Source: Telmatactis stephensoni
Lineage: Eukaryota > Cnidaria > Anthozoa > Actiniaria > Isophelliidae
DNA length: 64,000 bases
Reading direction: 5' to 3'
NCBI GenBank assembly: GCA_029948255.1
Contig: JALIZF010001524.1
Coordinates: 127,001-191,000 of the forward strand
Part shown: positions 1 through 12,100 of the stretch, piece after piece
Layout of the letters: each line of letters opens with the position of its first letter
How positions within the stretch are numbered: the first letter of the stretch is position 1
The notes under the pieces: model-generated
Databases searched by the model: none
What the model was told of the DNA's origin: nothing
What the model saw: the letters and a program-made list of their open reading frames with translations, nothing else
Program-made: the position numbers and the translations under genes

Positions 1-70
1 GAAAAGAAATTTATCATATGAATATAAGCTTATGCTAAATAGAAAAAAGTGGTAATAATATTTCACTTAC

Positions 71-575
71 AATTATTCCCGTATGATAGAGTGTAACTAG
101 TGTTGAGCAACTGAAGGGAGTTCATGCAATGTGATCTATTTCTCAGCAGAACTGAAGCAGACATACAGACAGCTGATTGCCATCCTGAATCATCTACACC
201 TCTCCTACATCGTTGTAAGCTTGCTGTCCAAAGAACTGCACTAAATAACGGAGCCTTGCTTTCTAACTCTTTGTTGACTTGAGATAATGAGAAATGTGCG
301 ATGTTTTCTTTTCCAGGTGATCGCAGACAGCTTTTACTTTTAAGAGAGCATAGATGTGTGCATTCACGATCTACCTCTTGAAGGAAAAGTTGTTGGATGT
401 GTCTCCTTAAGCTTTCGTTTTTCCAAACAGCGGCAGCAATTTGTTTGTACATACCACGACACAACATTTTCCCAAGCGGCTCAAGTCCTTCGTGTAAAGT
501 GTTCACTTTGGTCTTACTGGGCCATTCTACCTTGACTTCTACTGTCGTCTTCTTAGTAGAAGGACCAGGAGGATA
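71..575 (-). pseudogene. Exon of a repeat-family protein of unknown function
   Basis: The minus strand is open from about 575 to 71 and ends at a good splice donor (gtaagt after position 71), so this is an internal exon. It encodes about 165 residues including LGKMLCRGMYKQIAAAVWKN, a Cys pair in VDRECTHLCS, and KAPLFSAVLW. I recognise the pattern as a multicopy family frequent in cnidarian and sponge genomes, often next to transposase-like domains, but cannot name a function. No clear start codon or further exons are visible in the window; a neighbouring open stretch at 553-882 may be the degraded upstream part. Family recognition is from memory and tentative. Confidence 0.4.
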
Positions 576-894
576 TCACGTTTCGATTAGGAGTTTTTTG
601 TTGAGCTCGAAGAAATAATGGGGAACAACTAAGAGGAATTGGTGGGTTAAGAGTTTTTGTTGGCGTCGACGTCAAAGTTTTGGCACCTCTGTTATGACAC
701 GAAGTCACCGATTTGGAATTGTCTTCGGTCTCTTCGGCTTTATCTAGAACGATGACTTTTGCTGGATTCACATCATCATTTAAACTGGTTTTACACAGGC
801 GTTTTGAAGAACTTTGGTATGATCTAGTATGTATTTCCAACAAGGAAGAATTGATCTGGCGTAAGTTATCGATAATTAACAAGACTTTTCTTGT

Positions 895-1056
895 GAACTA
901 AGTCCAGAAAAGGACTCGAAAAAGCCATCATTAAAAGAAGGGGAAAAGTTTCGCCTTCTGCGAGCTGTAAAGGACTATCCCTGCTTGTGGGATTCATCCA
1001 ACCATAACTACAAAAACAGGGCAATCAAGGCCGAAGCATTGAACAAACTATTGTAG
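895..1056 (+). pseudogene. MADF-like domain fragment
   Basis: The plus strand encodes a short segment containing KFRLLRAVKDYPCLWDSSN followed by HNYKNRAIKAEALNKLL and a stop at 1054-1056. The order 'L-x-x-A-V-x-x-Y-P-x-L-W-D' then 'Y-K-N-R' fits the first half of a MADF (Myb/SANT-related DNA-binding) domain. Such domains occur in host transcription factors and in the second ORF of Harbinger-type transposons. The second half of the domain is not found downstream in frame, so this is a truncated copy or a single exon of a decayed gene. Confidence 0.5.
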
Positions 1057-1456
1057 CTGGTAAATATCAGCTTCTTGTTGTTTTACAATACCTTGTTAAT
1101 GTTGTCAAACGTTTTAGAAACAAAAGACTGTGACTGCTCTATTTGTGTTTGGAGATCCTTGAGATATTTCATATTTGCTACTTCTCTCATTGATGTATTC
1201 AGCTCCTCTTTTGATTCTTCAAATCGCCTTTTAATGAATGTCTGTACATTCTCGATCTGCCCACACCGGTCCACGATTTCAGATATTTTAGTTTTCCAAG
1301 ATTTCAGATTTAACCTTAGTAAGGACTTCAGCTGTTATTTCTTGCCTAATTCTCTCAGTATGTCTTTCAATGTTTATGATTAGAAGACTTACACTGCTAG
1401 TATTTCACATCATACATGTTTATCTGATAAGCTGAAGTAAAGTTTTACATTCTATA

Positions 1457-2060
1457 GACGACTTTCAAAAATGGCGGTGTTGAGGCTTATCTTCAACAAT
1501 ATTGATATTTATTTCCGTTCTGTCCTGTGTCCCGTATCCATAATCCTTTGTTAAGTGTGCTATGTATCCCATGTTACCGTGCGAGTTGTGTGTGAGCATC
1601 GTGGTGTTTGTGCCGTTTGTATCGTGGGTTGTCAATTTGGTAAGTTTCGTGCTTTCTTGTACTTGTTTGCTTGTGTCTTTGTTGTACATCGTATTTGTGT
1701 AACGTGGTTTATGTGTTTCTTAGGTTTTCACCGGGTTTACGAGTTAAATAAACAGCATAAATTTCCACCCGCGTTGAATTCATGACTCCCACCACGGTCA
1801 AACGCTCGTGATGTAGAACTTCTACATACAGGCAGCCTAGTACATGAGAACGAGACCACAAAGGCCTTGTTACCAAAAAATAAGCGTGGCAAAACTTCTA
1901 TTGCTATCAAAGATGATGTGTTCCTTTTCCTTTTAAAATAACTATTTATTTTCTGTGCATTTTACAGGATATACTTAGGCTCATTTGATACCATGATAAT
2001 TTTGAGGCCTTTCTGGCCTCGTTCTCGTGAACAATGAGCCCGCCATTTTTGAAAGTGGTC
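1457..2060. mobile_element. MITE with TA target duplication
   Basis: A 604-bp segment is bounded by inverted repeats that start GACGACTTTCAAAAATGGCG on the left and, read inward, GACCACTTTCAAAAATGGCG on the right: 21 bp with one mismatch. TA dinucleotides at 1455-1456 and 2061-2062 fit the target duplication of Tc1/mariner-type elements. No transposase is encoded; a second, imperfect inverted pair lies inside near 1848 and 2012. It is most simply a non-autonomous element. Confidence 0.7.
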
Positions 2061-2062
2061 TA

Positions 2063-4510
2063 TTTATTTAATGCTTTACATCATAATAAATTAAATCATG
2101 TCAACATCGATAGATACAGAACAACACCAGACCGAAAAACTTCCAGCTAAAATGAACAACTGAAATCCCACCTACAACGTAATATTTCACATTGTCTGCC
2201 AGCAAAAGCAATAGGCTGTGGAGCAGATGCAACAATTTAAACCTGGTTAGACGCTCGTATAAAATGGGCATGAATAATGATAAATGCCGTGTTTAGTTCG
2301 GCAAGTTTCAAGCTTGCAATGTCGGATTTGATTGATTGATTGATACAGAAACTCTAAATCATCTTAAGGATGCTGGTTTCGCTCCTTTCTTCAGTTGACA
2401 CATTTTAAATGCTTCAGAGAGGCTAGCCTTCTTGTCATCCTTTCCTCACCACTGAAGCAAACAGTTGTTTGAAAGTTTATTTATTTATCTCTTTGTAATT
2501 TGTTATTGTTAAAATTGTTAATTCGAGTACAAACAAAGAATTGTTGTTGTTGATGTTGTTGTTTTGTCGGGCTTTCTGTGGTAACCACAAAATGGCGGCG
2601 TCGAAGTTTGTTGTTGTTTACTTGATTCTTTCTTAAAACTTTTGACAAACATGAGTTGATATATTAGCAATGTAAGCCTGCTATTAAAGGTCAATTTTTA
2701 GATATTTTCATCTTGACTCAGCCTTCTGACTCGGACTCGGATTTGACTCAGTGATTTGATGAACTCATGTCTTTCAACTCATCTTTTAGGGCTACAAGAA
2801 CCAATTTTCTAAGAGCACTAATAGGAGCTGCCATCTTGGTTGATAATATATGCACAACCAAAGTATCTTCATGAAACCTTTGTTGGTGGTTGTAAAGGGA
2901 ATAAAGTCAGTAGAAGAATACGGCAAGGGGATGCTAGATTCCTATGAGCTGGAAGTGACTGGTGGCAATCACACGAAGCTTTAACACAACTGTTTAATGA
3001 GACCAAAGATAAGATATTCAAATGGGCAAATGTACTTCTCTTTTGTGGTAAGGAAGTTAACATTTCTTAACAGTCACAGGAGTAACTTCAGAATACCTGC
3101 ATGCATGTCCACCATTTTAGGTTTTAGATTGACTTAATTGATTCATGGGTAAAGTGGTTTTCAGGAACCTGTGAAACAAAGTGTACTTTTTAAAGTGTAA
3201 GAAAGTGTAATGGTCAAATGCATACAATAGGAAATAGCCTGCCTTGATAGCTCTCAAGGGAAGGGAAGGGGAGGGGAGAGGGACTGGGGAGAAGAGGGAA
3301 ATGAGAGCTTGCCAGTAAAACCCTGTTTTTATGCTGGGCCTGTGGGCCCAGTATACTTGTTTTTGGCGAGTTAGGTATGATCAGAATTTTGGGTGGGTAG
3401 CTGAAATTCTCCTTTGTCTGACAACAATGTGTTTGATGGACATGTGTCTAACAAGCCTATATTGCTTCAAAACAATATGAATGAATTACACCTTTATTTA
3501 AAATAAATAATGTTTTGGCCCATTCAAAACCCTTTATGAGACTTGGAGTTCTAACTTGCAAAGACGAATGTAAACTGAAAATCAAATTTGTTTATTAATA
3601 CTAATAGTATCAGTGGGATCAGAAATTTGTGACTCAAATAAGCGGAACGTTTTTAAGCAATGTAGCAATGCAACAAACCTTCACTGAGTAAAAAGCCTTT
3701 AGTTTAGGATATTAATAGTCTTGAGTCTTAAGTACTTGTTGAGATAGATATAAGCCTGTAAATCCGTGTGATAAATCAATGACTATTATAAATAAAGATT
3801 TTATTTCCATGATTTGCCCTCGTATTTTGATTGTCTAATTTCACACAGGTAATAAAAAGGTCATGTATGATTGTTACAAGTCCTGTTCCCAGCCAATCAG
3901 AAATGGGTGTGTTCAAACAGTCAAATATACAATAAGATAACAATCTTTGCGCACTCAAGTCCAAAACTTTTTTTTCAGGGAAGGTGGGGAAGGGTGGCAA
4001 TTGCCCCACTGGCTCTCCCTCTCTACTGAAGCCCGCATGAACATTGAAACATGCAGTAAAGAATTCTTACACCACAACAAGTAACATCATTTTGGATTAC
4101 AACCACATGCATTCTTCAGTCTCAACTGAAAATTACTAAACCCCACAATTTCTCTGTATATTTTAGTTGTCATATGCTCAGCAGAATTGACACGCTTTTC
4201 CCGTGTCAAGACTTGTTTACATTACTCCCACTCGAAGGATCAAATCACAAATCACCGGAAGTGCAATATGATCTACAATCTGTCAAATTCACATTTTTAT
4301 CTATTTATTGTGTCTTTGTTGAACCAAAACAAATTCATACTTTAGAGTTCAGTACTGTATTTTTATCATTATGAAAATCACTCTAAAACATATTCAGTAT
4401 TAAAAACGTTGATGTATTCTAGAGCAAAACTATTTGAAAGCAAAGCAAAAATACAAAAGCTATTGTTATTTCAAAAATTGTCCAGGTATTCTGAAGTTTA
4501 AAGCACGTTA
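2063..4510. other. Non-coding stretch with no supported gene
   Basis: I see no coding region here. ORFs of 60-77 codons lack splice context or domain-like composition. The stretch contains AT-rich simple sequence, a GATT run near 2330, and a short perfect hairpin around 3338 (CTGGGCC/GGCCCAG). Confidence 0.4.
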
Positions 4511-4533
4511 ACAGTATTTTTTCCAATTGTGAA

Positions 4534-7500
4534 ATGAATCCCTATTCCACAAAAATAAAGTTTACAAACAACATAACTGATTCTCTAAAGCAATTAAGAA
4601 CTATGATGAATTTTGCTTTGGAGAGCAAGGATTTTATATCAGTAAGCAGCCTGTATTTGGTTAATATAAATTTGTTAACAGAGTTACAAGAGCGTTGTTT
4701 GCCTCCCAACCCCCAAACTTGCTCATTTTAACATGCAAACTATCTAATATAAATGTATAATTATTTTTGTCCTTTTTTGATTGCTGTCTAGAAATGCCCA
4801 AAGCAACTGTGATAACTCTATCATCAAGACACAACAGAGTAGACAGCTTTTGTCATAAAATAACAACTCAAGATAAGGTCAGTGTAAGGTGTGAACTTAA
4901 ATCAAGTGCTAAAAGAAAGCATTGTAAAACATACCGTTTTATCCTAGAGGAGTTTATAGAGTTTATCTTTAAATTAGTGCATATTTTTAACTCAGGTGAA
5001 GCTGTGTCCCAGAGTTTTGATCGCCGATTATCAAGGAAAAAAGTCCCCCAAGTGGAATTTTGAATTTTGTGCATCTGTGTTAAATAAAAGCAAAGTAAGT
5101 TGGTTGCATGGCTGTTTATTATTTCTTAACTATTTTTGAGGTCTGTTGAGTTACTTTCAACAGCAAAGATAAGACTGTTCACCTTCCATCTTCTGTTAGA
5201 GTTTTCTGATTTACAGGCTTTGGCACTAAAAGTGCCACATACTAATTAGCATATATAGTGTGTGCAATAGTGCGTAACACTTTCAACGCATGGCTGAAAA
5301 CCATCCACTCCAAAAATACATTTGACATTTATTATCATTTTTCTTTTCCACGCTGAAATAGCATTTTTTTCCTTATTTTAGGCAAAATATACTGTTTTAG
5401 ATGGATAGCCTGTGAACAGGCTCTGGGGGGAGAGAAGGGCTTGTCGTAGCAATGCCTTTCCACATAATTCAAAACTGTTGAAAGCCGGTCAAAACAAATT
5501 TTGTCAATTATCTTTTTGGGCAATTTGTTTATCTTTTAATAATTAGAATTAGCAAACAAACTTATCTAACCCTTTGCAAATAACTAGGAATAATAACTGT
5601 TCTGTGGGCCGACAGTCTATAATGGCTAAACGATGCAGCATTAAAGCCTGCAGTATGTATACGTGATAATAAAATCTCATGGGAGCCCACTACCTTAAGA
5701 ATGCAAGAGCAGTGCTTTGAAGGTCATATTATAAATATTTAATTATTCATTTCTGTTTTTCTTTTAGGAAAGTGGGCTTGAGGCAAGTGCGTTTTAAAAA
5801 CTACTTAAAGTTTTCAAAGAATTTGAAATGTACCAGATTAAAGGTCAAAGTACAACAACAAAAGAGACAAATGATTTAGCCAATGGAGTATACCAAAATC
5901 CTAGTAAAGTCCTTCTTTATTAAAGTGTTTGAGAGGATTACAAGATGATGAGGTATTGGAGGTGTTGACTAAAGTGCAACAGAAAAAAAAGTTATCATTT
6001 AAAGAAATGAAAGCCAAGTGTGAGGAAGTGAAAGGGATTAACTGTCTCAAAATAACATTTGTCAAGTTGGCTGGCGTTTTGATGATTTATCAGTTACTGG
6101 GGATTTTTGGGGATTTTACGCGATTTTGAGGCCATAATCGATTTGTGTATTTTTTTGCCTGTTTACTGGAGTAACCATAGAAACTTCTGCTGTTTTGTAC
6201 TATTGAGGGCTCAAGTCAATCGGTTGAAACCAGTTTGATGCAGTGGCATTTTTGGTCGAGTGATGGTGGCGTTTGAAAATCCAGAAAACTTGGATTTCTG
6301 TGAATTTTCGAGCCTTATTTTGCCTTTTGTTCCTACTGGTTGGGCATCATTAAGCCTGGAAGTAGCAGAGAGCAGGAAAGGATAATTTGTTGAGAAAAAT
6401 TGAGGCCCAAAATGTGATTTTCAACGATGAAAATTAAGCCCAAAATGGTGATTTTTTCCTTTCCTTGCCTTGAAATGACGAATTTCACCAGTTGTTTCAC
6501 TGTTTGATTTTCAAAACTCAACTCATTTACTAGAGTTCACTTTCGTACCAAGGTTGAGTTTGAGTTGTCCTTTTTTAGGAAGAAGTAATTTTTTAGACGA
6601 GTAGAATTTTTACGTCCGGTTTCGGGCGCTGTAGGAACGAAAGGGTTAATCAGTTCACTTATCTCAATCAAAGTTTGGAACTAAGTGGGTTGTAATGCAT
6701 TAATCATTTTCATTGTCAGTAGTTCTCTGACTTGCTCAAATCCATCAGTCAGTCGGTCAGTCAATACAAATATAAGTACCTTAAGTTATTTTGTTGAAAT
6801 GCTGTTCTTTTTTACCATTGGATATTATTTCTTATTATTGAATAATTAAGTGATTTACATGAAGTGACTGTTTATTTGTAAATCTTGATATAGATTTCCA
6901 CTCTGTTGTTCAGTAGAAAAGCTGAAGCCATTTATACTGGGAAGAGAGAAAGGAAAGCCAGATGAAGGTTTCCGATCCTTTGTAGAAAGAGCATTGAAAT
7001 TGGAACGATTTGAAGGTAAGAAAATTGCATATGTATTTAACAAGCTTATTTGCACGTATGTGAAATGGAGCTTATTTACATGGAGTGAAATGATGCAAAG
7101 TACATCATTTGAAAAAAATGATTTGTAGGCTCAATTAAAACTATTTCAAGGCTGAATAATGGTTTTGGCATTGTATATATAAATATTAAACAAATAGGAA
7201 TGAAGCCTGCAGGATTTTGAATGCATTTCTTGTGATTGGTCAGCAAGGTTGAATGTTTCCATAAAATAGGAAATTGTTAGAGAAGAGTTTCTTTACAATG
7301 TATATCCTAAAGTTGTAATCCACAATTTCATTATTTATATCACAAAAGTCAGCTAATAAGATTGAGATCACTTAATATCATTTGAAATTTAAATAGATAA
7401 GTGAAGATCAAAAATTGACATGTTGCCAATGAATGCTTCCTATAAACTGAAACAGTATCCAGCAGATATTCCAGTTGCAATGCCTTACCGTTCTTTGAAA

Positions 7501-7842
7501 TAATGAATAAAGCAAATCAAAATCATTTATTTTGCTCAGGCAGGTAAACCAGGGATCCAGTTGTGATAGAGGGTTGGGGATATTATCTGAAACCCCCATG
7601 AGATGAAATTGAGACAGGTGATTTGCTATTTACATTGTTTTTGTGTAACAATATTAATGATTTGATAATAATAAAAACATCTAGGAGATGACACCGACAT
7701 GGATAGTATGGTGGTGGACCAAAAAAATTCATTGTGGTATGGTGCAATCAAAGTCACCCCTGAATGGAAAGTGACGTCTGCATTATTTGATAAAGTGAAA
7801 TTTGATGGTGCTCAGCTGATCTTGGTGCAGGATCAGAAGGTA
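4534..7842 (+). pseudogene. Decayed multi-exon gene, transposon-like, function unknown
   Basis: Five exon-like pieces on the plus strand are linked by splice signals. They are: about 4534-4640 (donor gtaagc); 4792-5095 (ends in KWNFEFCASVLNKSK before gtaagt); 5768-6120 (contains GLQDDEVLEVLTKVQQ); 6903-7015 (KPFILGREKGKPDEGFRSFV before gtaag); and 7684-7840 (DSMVVDQKNSLWYGAIKVTP before gtatct). Coding sense is broken: the second piece needs a shift in an A-run near 5040 to read through, and the third has stops. The patchwork resembles a multicopy gene family, but I cannot name it. The downstream continuation, if any, lies past the BEL/Pao insertion. Confidence 0.4.
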
Positions 7843-8309
7843 TCTGTTCTGTCTTTTACTCATTTTTAGCTAACTTCTTGCCAAAGACTGAAAAAGGTTT
7901 TAATATTACTTAAGGTATCTGGGTACTCCAAGCAATGATGTGCATTTAATTCTGTATTGCATGAAAACTGTTAGTCTATACCACATTTAAGTACACATTT
8001 TAGAAAGCTGAATAAATGGAAAAACTTTTTTTTTCTTTTATTGTAAAATGATTTTTCCTTTTTGGTTAGAGCAAACTATTCAAATTTCCACATATTAGGT
8101 GTCTATGCAGATTTCCACGTCAGTCAGTATTGACCCAAAAGAACATTAATTACCTTTCAGAGATCATGAGGTATCACTTGTCAAAAGTGTCTGATTTTTA
8201 ACAGAAAAACATAAGGGGTTGAAATGTGTAACTACAATACATTTTTTAATCCCATGCTCCGGAATATTCAAATGAGCAAAACAAGCGTTTTATGACCATA
8301 TTTGGTAAT

Positions 8310-8520
8310 TGTTCAGAAGACATTTTATATTTGGGCTTCCTGTGGCCTAAACGTTATAATTTTTGGGCTCCCTGTGCCCTGAGCATGCGTAGTGTGAGTG
8401 AGACGAGTGTGCGGTGTGGTCTGTAGTAGAGAAGAAGCACATGGTTTCAGTATGTAAAAGTTTTGGGAAGATTAAATGCTTTTCGTCGTAAAAATGGCTT
8501 AGTTTACTATCTACGAAACA
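8310..8520 (+). repeat. 5' LTR of BEL/Pao element
   Basis: This 211-bp direct repeat matches 14908-15118 with no difference that I can see by eye. It starts with TG, ends with CA, and should contain the promoter and transcription start. A TA-rich stretch (ATTTTATATTTGG) lies near its beginning. Confidence 0.95.
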
Positions 8521-8525
8521 TTTTC

Positions 8526-8543
8526 TGGCGACCACGAAGGGAC
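8526..8543 (+). other. Primer-binding site for minus-strand synthesis
   Basis: Five bases after the 5' LTR, TGGCGACCACGAAGGGAC begins with the TGG expected to pair with a tRNA 3' CCA end. Which tRNA it matches cannot be decided without a tRNA set from the species. Confidence 0.7.
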
Positions 8544-8585
8544 TCTAAAGGATTCTTGGATTATCGTGGAATATTTATCGTTTAT

Positions 8586-9040
8586 TTGGCTCGTTCATCG
8601 AAGGATTGTTCTGGATATTATCGTGGATTTTTCATCGTTTATTTGCCTTATTCATCGAAGGTTTATCGTGGAAATTATTGTGGAATTTTCATCGTTTATT
8701 TGACTTATTCATCGAAGGTTTATCGTGGAAATTATTGTGGAATTTTCATCGTTTATTTGACTTATTCACCGAAGGTTTATCGTGGTAATTATTGTGGAAT
8801 TTTCATCGTTCATTTGACTTATTCATCGAAGGATTATCGTCGACATTATTGTGGAATTTCATCGTCTATTTGACTCATTTATCGAAGGATTATCGTGGAA
8901 ATTATCGTGGAATTTCCATCGTTTATTTGATTCATTCATTGAAGGATTGTTGTGGATATTGTGGAGTATTATCCTGGAACACTCATCGTTTATTTGGCTT
9001 ATTCGACGAAAAATTATTGTGGATATTATCGTTTTGATCA
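8586..9040 (+). repeat. 57-bp tandem repeat in the retrotransposon leader
   Basis: Between the primer-binding site and the gag start lies a tandem array of a 57-bp unit (starts at 8651, 8708 and 8765 are exactly 57 bp apart). The unit core is TTCATCGAAGG-TTATCGTGG-ATTATTGTGG followed by TTCATCGTTTATTTGA. About eight copies drift toward the 3' side. Because 57 is a multiple of three, overlapping open frames arise in the array, but they lack independent support as genes. It occupies the untranslated leader, where packaging signals would be expected. Confidence 0.85.
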
Positions 9041-9145
9041 AGGATATTCATCGCTGGATTATTTCAGTATACTACTTAACTTTCATGGTGAATTTCTCTT
9101 ACTATTGAGTTAATATATCATCACTTAAACATTATTAATAATAAT

Positions 9146-12100
9146 ATGTCTGAGGACGAGTCTGACCCACCAGGTCCTAGCCACGAAGGAGAAAAGCAGA
9201 GAGTAATACTTGACCTTACTCGAAGAAAACGGAACGTCAAACGTAACACAACCAAAGCTAGACACAAGCTAGAGAGATTGCTAGCCAGCACACCGAAAAC
9301 AGAAGATGAAGTAGAGGAGATAGAACAACACATACAGTTTCTCTGGGACACTCTGGAAGAGGGTCAGGTCATATTAGATGACCTGACATGCTGCTACCTG
9401 GATATTAAAGATCATGAAAGTCAAGTTCGAACTATGAATGAATCAGAGGAGTTTGAACTTGAATGCCAAAAGATCATAGAACGGGCACAAGCAATGATCA
9501 TAGCTGGAGTATCATCTAAGGGATCTCCTGGTGAGCAAACGACACAAGAGGGTGAGTCAAATCCATCCAACCGATTACCTAATCAGCCACTGCAACAACG
9601 TGAGGAACCACATTCAGAAGAAACTGTAAATGAATCACCCAATAATAGTCACCAGATACCAGACCAAAGCACGGGATCTAAAGACAGTGTGTCATCGGGA
9701 TCCCCTGATGATAAGTCTCCTGACACGGCATCCACTAACCAAGGACCTACAAATGGAAGCCTGAAATCTAGCAACAGTGAGAGTACAGTGATCAGCAGAA
9801 AGCTCAAGCCACTGACAGTACCAATATTTGATGGCAATAAAGCCAGCTTCGAAGGCTTCTGGACCCTATTCGAGAGTCTGGTAGACCTATCAGAGGAACC
9901 TGTAAACATGAAGATGGCCCGGCTCAGGCAAAGCCTATCTGGAAATGCACTGGAGTCAATAAGGGGGCTTGGAGTGACCAAACCAGAGTATGAGGAAGCC
10001 AAAGAAATACTGAAATCGAAGTTTGGAGGGAGTAGAACACAACTTCGTGCGTATCTAGATGAACTCGAAAAGATGGCACCACTTCGACAAACGGACATAA
10101 AGGGATTTGAGAAGTTTGCTGACCTCGTGCGTGTCTCCGTTGTTAAACTACAAGCAGAAGGAAGGGCAGCTGAACTGGGTGACGGAACTCTCCACAGCAT
10201 TCTAGTTAAGAAATTGACCGACCGTCAACTTGAAAGCTATACTAGGTGGATTACCGAGCATACCAAAACCAGATCTGTTGTGAGCCTTAAAGAGTGGTTG
10301 AAAGAGGAAGTAGCAATTAGAGTCGAAGCAGAAGAGATGGTGCATGGCCTTGGAGTGAAATCTACTGAACCTAACCCTACGCAGAAAAATCGTAATGAAA
10401 AAAGTAAACCAAGATCCTTCTTCAATGCAGGACCTCAACCAAGGCGCAAGCCTACAGAAGAAAAATCCAAGCCACCTTGTACATTCTGCAATGGTGTCAA
10501 TCACGGCATATGGAATTGTAAAGCGTTCCAGCAAAAGTCAATCGAAGAACGTTGGGACCTTGCCAAAGAAAAGCGTCTGTGTTTCCGTTGTTTAGCAGCT
10601 GATCATCAAGGCAAAAACTGTCGTCGGTCTCAACCATGTAACATTAATGGATGTCAACGAATTCATCACCGATTTCTTCATCGTACAGAAGCATCACCCA
10701 CACCAGTCATGGCAACTAATACCGGAAGTTTCACTCAATTCACTCAAGCAGCTCCATGGCAACCACCATCATCATGGCAACCACGGTCACCATGGCAACA
10801 ACCAGCTTCACAGTTACCATCTACTCAAGCTTCCCCATGGGAGGGGGTGCAATCGAATCCCCCAGTTTCTATGACCACTAGGAACTCAACCGTTCATACA
10901 GCCACATACTCGCTTCGCACTATACCGGTATGGGTGAAGGCAAATGGCAAGAAGGCCAAGGTCAACGCAATATTAGATGATGGATCAAATGAAACCTTCT
11001 TAAACGAAGAAGTTGCAAGTGTCTTAGGACTGCAGGAACCATTTGAAGCTGTTCAAGTTCATGTACTGAACAATTCTGTAGAGACATTTCAGTCCATGCC
11101 TGTAAGGATTGAAATTGAAAGTGTTGCCGGTAACTTCTCAAAAGAAATTGAAGTTCGCACTTGCCCACGTCAAGTCACTGGAAACTATAAGGTTGAAGAC
11201 TGGAACAAGAGGAAAGCAGAATGGTCACACTTGCAGCAGTGTGAATTTCCCAAACCAGCAAAAGATGGAATCGTGGACTTGTTGATAGGAGTTGATAATG
11301 CTGAGCTTCACTACTCCATGGCTGACATCAGCGGAAATACTGGTGAACCCATTGCCCGATTGGGCCCACTTGGCTGGACCTGTGTTGGAGCTACAGCTAA
11401 AAATGCCATGACTACCAAGAGATCTCATATCGTCCATTCGTTTGTAACAGTAGGTCAGACAAAAGGGAACTGTATTGCTGAGCAATATGATGTAAACAAT
11501 GTACTGAGGAAATTCTGGGAAATCGACAGTTATGGAACTCAAGCTGATTGTACTAATGTGATGACTAAAGATGAGAAGGAAGCTCTCAATATTGTACAAT
11601 CGTCACTTCAACACACTGGAAGCCGTTACCAAATCGCAGTACCTTGGAAGGAAAATAAAGGTTTACTATCTAATAATCGAGAAGCAGCCTTGAAGCGTCT
11701 TGAAAAGACAGAAAAGAACCTAGAAGATAAAGAATATGTCAAGAAAGAATATCGAGAAACCGTCAAAGCCTACGAAGAGAAAGGGTACTTAAGGAAACTA
11801 TCTCCAGATAACCAACCAACAACAGCTGCATGGTACCTACCTCACTTTCCTATAGTCCGAATGGATAAAACAACTACTAAAGTGCGAATAGTATTTGACT
11901 GTTCAGCTAGACACTTGGGTGTATCGCTGAATGATGTTATTCACGCTGGTCCAAAATTGCAAGCAGAGTTGTTCGATGTCTTGATTCGTTTTCGAAGAAA
12001 CCCTATCGGCGTGGTATGCGACATAAAGGAGATGTATCTGCAGATCGAAATAGAAGAGCAAGATCGTCCCTTCTTTAGAATCCTCTGGCGGGATTGTGAG

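Noticed and set aside
1083..1274. Coiled-coil ORF on the minus strand as a gene
   Set aside because: It is only 63 codons, with no splice signals I trust and no recognisable domain. It may be an exon remnant but is not supported.
8463..9108. Small ORFs in the BEL/Pao leader as an extra protein
   Set aside because: They come from the 57-bp repeat read in several frames, with no start context or domain. They could be upstream ORFs but nothing supports a function.
9649..10200. 183-codon ORF antisense to gag
   Set aside because: Shadow of the gag-pol frame on the opposite strand; Ser/Leu-rich composition mirrors the coding strand and no independent signals are seen.
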